DNA of 64,000 bases, taken from an uncultured Alistipes sp. GTDB taxonomy: Bacteria > Bacteroidota > Bacteroidia > Bacteroidales > Rikenellaceae. Below, one piece after another: positions 61,868 to 64,000 of this stretch. The first letter of the stretch is position 1; the number at the start of each line of letters is the position of its first letter. The stretch spans positions 52,368-116,367 of the forward strand of contig CALUNE010000006.1 in assembly GCA_944321945.1 (NCBI GenBank), in the 5' to 3' direction. The position numbers were made by a program, and so were the translations under genes. The notes under the pieces are model-generated. The model was not told the origin of the DNA and did no database searches. It saw only the letters and a list, made by a program, of their open reading frames with translations.

Positions 61868-62387
61868 TCCTCCTTTTGAGATTGTGTGCTGCCGCGGAGA
61901 TGATGTTGAAATTCACAGTTTATAGAGAATATACATTTTTTCATTTTTTCGATCTCGTATAATACTTTAAGCGAACTGCCGCGACCTTCGATGTTCATGG
62001 CATAGACACTTTCATCTGACATAGAGACTATCAGATAGTTGCGGGTCTGCGCAGTCTGCCAATTTGTGCGGCACGTGTTGCATACTGCGAAGATTAGAAT
62101 ACGCTGTTCTGCAAGTGCTGCTTGAATTTCAGGCGAATAACGGTGGTATGGCGTGCGGCCCAAGGCCCAGATTATCGGATGGTTAGACTTCAATAGGAGT
62201 TCAAAGACCGATTTTTCGAGAGGCGACTGGAAGCCGCTGATTACGACGCGATCGGTAGCGCAACACGCCTCGGCCCAGCGGAGGGCCGCTCCTCGACGGT
62301 GGGCGAAACGACGCGCGAGGCGAAGAAGGCGACCCTCCGATGGTCGAGCAGGGCTGGATTGCCCGTGTAGTCGTAATTGAAAGCCAT
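61846..62387 (-). pseudogene. DprA/Smf-like protein gene, frameshifted
   Basis: Starting at ATG 62387 the frame reads MAFNYDYTGNPALLDHRRVA, then FFASRVVSPTVEER, and stops about ten codons past 62290. The continuation lies in another frame: LRWAEACCATDRVVISGFQ, then SPLEKSVFELLLKSNHP, then PIIWALGRTPYHRYSPE and TRNYLIVSMSDESVYAMN. This is the Rossmann fold of DprA/LOG-type proteins (SG..G near the phosphate loop, RNxxI-S motif). One base is missing around 62281-62292, in the run CGGCCCTC on the minus strand. It ends in a 22-bp overlap with the 3' end of the receptor gene. A real frameshift or a sequencing error. Confidence 0.65.
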
Positions 62388-63053
62388 AAAAAACGTGGGT
62401 TGCCGTATTGACTTACCTCATACACAGGCCTTCGCAGCCCCCAATAGAAATAAGCAACACGGACAGCCCACGCGAAATGTGTATCGTGCACATAGCAAAC
62501 CAAAGGCCTGCGGGCACAATACATGCGTCCACGAGGCGTCCAGTTACATCTCTTTCATCGTGTCAAGTTTGCGAAGTTTGAATGCGAAAGAAAACGTAAC
62601 TAAATGTTCGTATAAAATGTCCGGCTCCGCGGTTCGGCACGGAACCATCTACCAAAATAGGAAATTAAATCGGAAAACCGCCAACGGCTGCCGATTTTTG
62701 CGGTGAAATCTCATTAACTTGTGAGGCATGGAGGCTCTTTTTCAGCCTGATATAATCCTCCCGGGAGTTTGGGGTACTATTAATTGAGTTCTGGTCGAAA
62801 AACGACCTTGGCATAAAGATGTGCTGATTCTGGGACGGGACCGTTGAAGATCGACTTAATGAAGGAGCGCGAGTATCAGAATCAGCGTATAAATTAGGCG
62901 GAAACAGGAATACATCTTATTTTTGCATTCTAGATGCGTTCTTTCCGGCTATGCAGAATCGAGTGATTTAGAGAATATTGCTTGTTTTCAAATCGTTGCC
63001 TGCCAACTGTCAAACTTCTGTAAATGTCTATCATTCAGCGGATATTTCTGAAA
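62388..63053. other. Intergenic zone with remnants
   Basis: A 666-bp stretch without a supported gene. The open frame at 62377-62706 (+) has no recognisable features. Visible are an inverted pair CAGGCCTT/AAGGCCTG (around 62422 and 62502), an orphan promoter-like TATTTTTG at 62919-62926, and sequence that does not continue any neighbour. Base composition is lower in GC than the operons to the left. It is consistent with decayed mobile-element DNA. Confidence 0.45.
62895..62926 (+). promoter_or_regulatory. Orphan promoter-like element
   Basis: TATTTTTG at 62919-62926 matches the -7 consensus TAnnTTTG; the -33 at 62895-62898 is only TTAG with a 20-bp spacer. No intact gene lies downstream on this strand. 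Confidence 0.25.
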
Positions 63054-63752
63054 TCAATGCGTTGCGCAATGCGTCGAGAGATTTTTGCGGATGCCGCAGA
63101 TGTCGGCCAGCTCCTTCAAGTAGGAGTTCATCTTCTGGTTGCTGCATACGGGGAGCAGCACGCCGTGCGTCTGGCAGTAGGGGTTGTTCCTGTAGCGGTC
63201 GATAATCTTTTGCGCCTCGTCGAGCAGCGGGATGTTGCACATGTTCTTGGTCTTCTGCCGCGCCTTGCGGATCCAGATCTTGTCGTGGATGTCCGCCACG
63301 AGATGCTCTGCCTTGAGTTGTTGTACGTCCGTGGTTTCGTAGCGGATCACCGTTCCCGGGGCGAGGCTGATGCCCGACAGCGCCCTGCACTTTTCGTTGT
63401 GGGCGCGGAAGACCTCCATCAGCGTGTGACGGTCCGACTGCTCCTTGCCCAGATAGCGGTTCAGAATGATTTGGGCGGATACCTCTTTCTTGTCGAGCTC
63501 GAGGTCTCTTTGAATCCGCAGAATGTTGGCGGAAATGGCGTCCAGGTACAGGTTCAAATCCTTTCCGCCGCGGCTTTTTTCGTTGGCTTTTCCTTTTGCC
63601 GAGTTCCAGGCGTGCGGCTCGATGAAGCGTTTGATCGAGGCGTCAGCGCGTTCCCCGTTGATTGTCAGCCGCATAAACACGGGAGCTTCACCTTTTTTGT
63701 TGGTCTTGTCCCGCCGAATGTAAAACAACAGTCCGAATGTTGTCCTTTCCAT
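63054..63752 (-). pseudogene. Tyrosine recombinase (integrase) remnant
   Basis: A 232-residue frame starting MERTTFGLLFYIRRDKTNKK, with the arm-type DNA-binding domain (about 1-95) and the first part of the SAM-like domain (TLMEVFRAHNEKCRALSGIS). After VIRYETT (near 63330) it jumps directly to DVQQLKAEHLVADIHDKIWI, which in intact relatives comes just after the catalytic Arg I motif. The core-binding domain and Arg I (about 100 residues) are missing in frame. The frame then ends at LSTHCATH, within the HxxR box: Thr replaces the Arg and a stop comes two codons later, so Arg II, the last His and the Tyr are lost. It cannot be active. Intact members are about 400 residues. Confidence 0.75.
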
Positions 63753-63766
63753 AAGTACACCGAATT
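63753..63766 (+). repeat. AGTACACCGAAT repeat, copy 1
   Basis: AAGTACACCGAATT just upstream of the integrase start. The same 12-mer recurs at 63880-63891 in the same orientation and at 63851-63862 inverted. It may be an operator or recombinase arm site. Confidence 0.5.
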
Positions 63767-63850
63767 AAGGGTTACAAAATTAGTTTCCCAAGTGTCTCAT
63801 GTCAAGAGGAAGACCGCTGCAAACAGGTGCAAACCAATCTGTTACGAGCA

Positions 63851-63891
63851 ATTCGGTGTACTTTTTCGGCCCGGAAAAAAGTACACCGAAT
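63851..63891. repeat. Inverted repeat with AGTACACCGAAT arms
   Basis: ATTCGGTGTACTTTTT (63851-63866) and AAAAAGTACACCGAAT (63876-63891) form a perfect 16-bp inverted repeat around a nine-base centre CGGCCCGGA. It lies about 100 bp upstream of the integrase start and may be a recombination or control site of the former element. Confidence 0.55.
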
Positions 63892-63945
63892 AGGCCACAG
63901 GTAACCCGCTTTTCGATGCCTTTTTCTGCATTTCGGCCAAAATAA

Positions 63946-63978
63946 AAATCCCTGTAAATTCGTGATTTACAGGGATTT
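63946..63978. terminator. Perfect 14-bp palindrome, bidirectional terminator-like
   Basis: AAATCCCTGTAAAT (63946-63959) and ATTTACAGGGATTT (63965-63978) are perfectly complementary around TCGTG. The A-rich left flank would give a U-run on the minus strand. It may be a terminator of a gene beyond the window or an attachment-site core. Confidence 0.45.
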
Positions 63979-64000
63979 GCAATCTTTTGCGTTGTTTCTT

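Larger units (their letters stand above)
63753..64000. other. Right-edge non-coding region
   Basis: The last 248 bp contain the AGTACACCGAAT repeats and the palindrome listed separately. No coding frame or tRNA is seen. Confidence 0.5.

Noticed and set aside
62377-62706. A 109-codon open frame (+)
   Set aside because: It begins inside the DprA-like pseudogene on the other strand and has no domain or homologue pattern.

Overview
The window looks like a chromosomal segment of a GC-rich gut Bacteroidetes, most likely Alistipes (Rikenellaceae) or a close relative. The evidence is the set of SusC/SusD pairs with STN-type receptors, an ECF-sigma/FecR switch, BACON, DUF1735, DUF4843 and DUF4249 families, many lipoproteins with a lipobox cysteine, promoters of the Bacteroidetes TTTG/TAnnTTTG type, and high coding GC. 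This assignment is inference from gene content; no rRNA or tRNA gene was seen.

Region 1 (1-19425, all +) is one tightly packed gene train. It holds the tail of a SusC, a SusD, a second complete SusC/SusD pair with two accessory lipoproteins (DUF4843 and PKD-like), an ABC exporter made of one ATPase and two duplicated permease/beta-rich membrane protein pairs, and a complete RND tripartite pump (adaptor, permease, TolC). Gaps are mostly under 35 bp and the train ends at a hairpin terminator at 19390-19425. Uptake and efflux therefore appear to be co-transcribed.

Region 2 (19550-33346, +) is a polysaccharide utilisation locus of the endo-beta-N-acetylglucosaminidase (N-glycan) kind. An ECF sigma factor and FecR anti-sigma factor precede an STN-bearing SusC, a SusD, a GH18-fold lipoprotein that has lost its catalytic residues, a DUF1735/LamG lectin-like lipoprotein, an intact GH18 enzyme with BACON-like and DUF1735 modules, and a large BACON-like/LamG lipoprotein. 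A terminator follows. The receptor STN domain, FecR and the sigma factor form the expected trans-envelope switch.

Region 3 (33284-55020, +) is the most interesting part. A 646-bp AT-rich leader with a near-perfect Bacteroidetes promoter drives about 15 genes: five FHA domains in four proteins, two Ser/Thr kinases, a membrane PP2C phosphatase, a membrane trypsin-like protease fused to two FHA domains, an outer-membrane barrel, a von Willebrand A protein, a LolD/FtsX-like ABC system, several unknown envelope proteins and a 1408-residue protein with 15 BACON-type repeats. It looks like a phosphothreonine signalling system that acts on the cell envelope. No type VI secretion genes accompany it. 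I do not recognise it as a described system.

Region 4 (55050-58476) has an NhaC-type Na+/H+ antiporter (+) convergent with a umuDC translesion polymerase operon (-).

Region 5 (58434-64000) is a rearranged zone: a lipid-binding lipoprotein (-) with the 3' stub of a SusD, abutting a 5'-truncated DUF4249 gene on the other strand; a TonB receptor whose N-terminal domain is replaced by short repeats; a frameshifted DprA-like gene; and a tyrosine recombinase with an internal deletion and a broken active site, flanked by inverted repeats.
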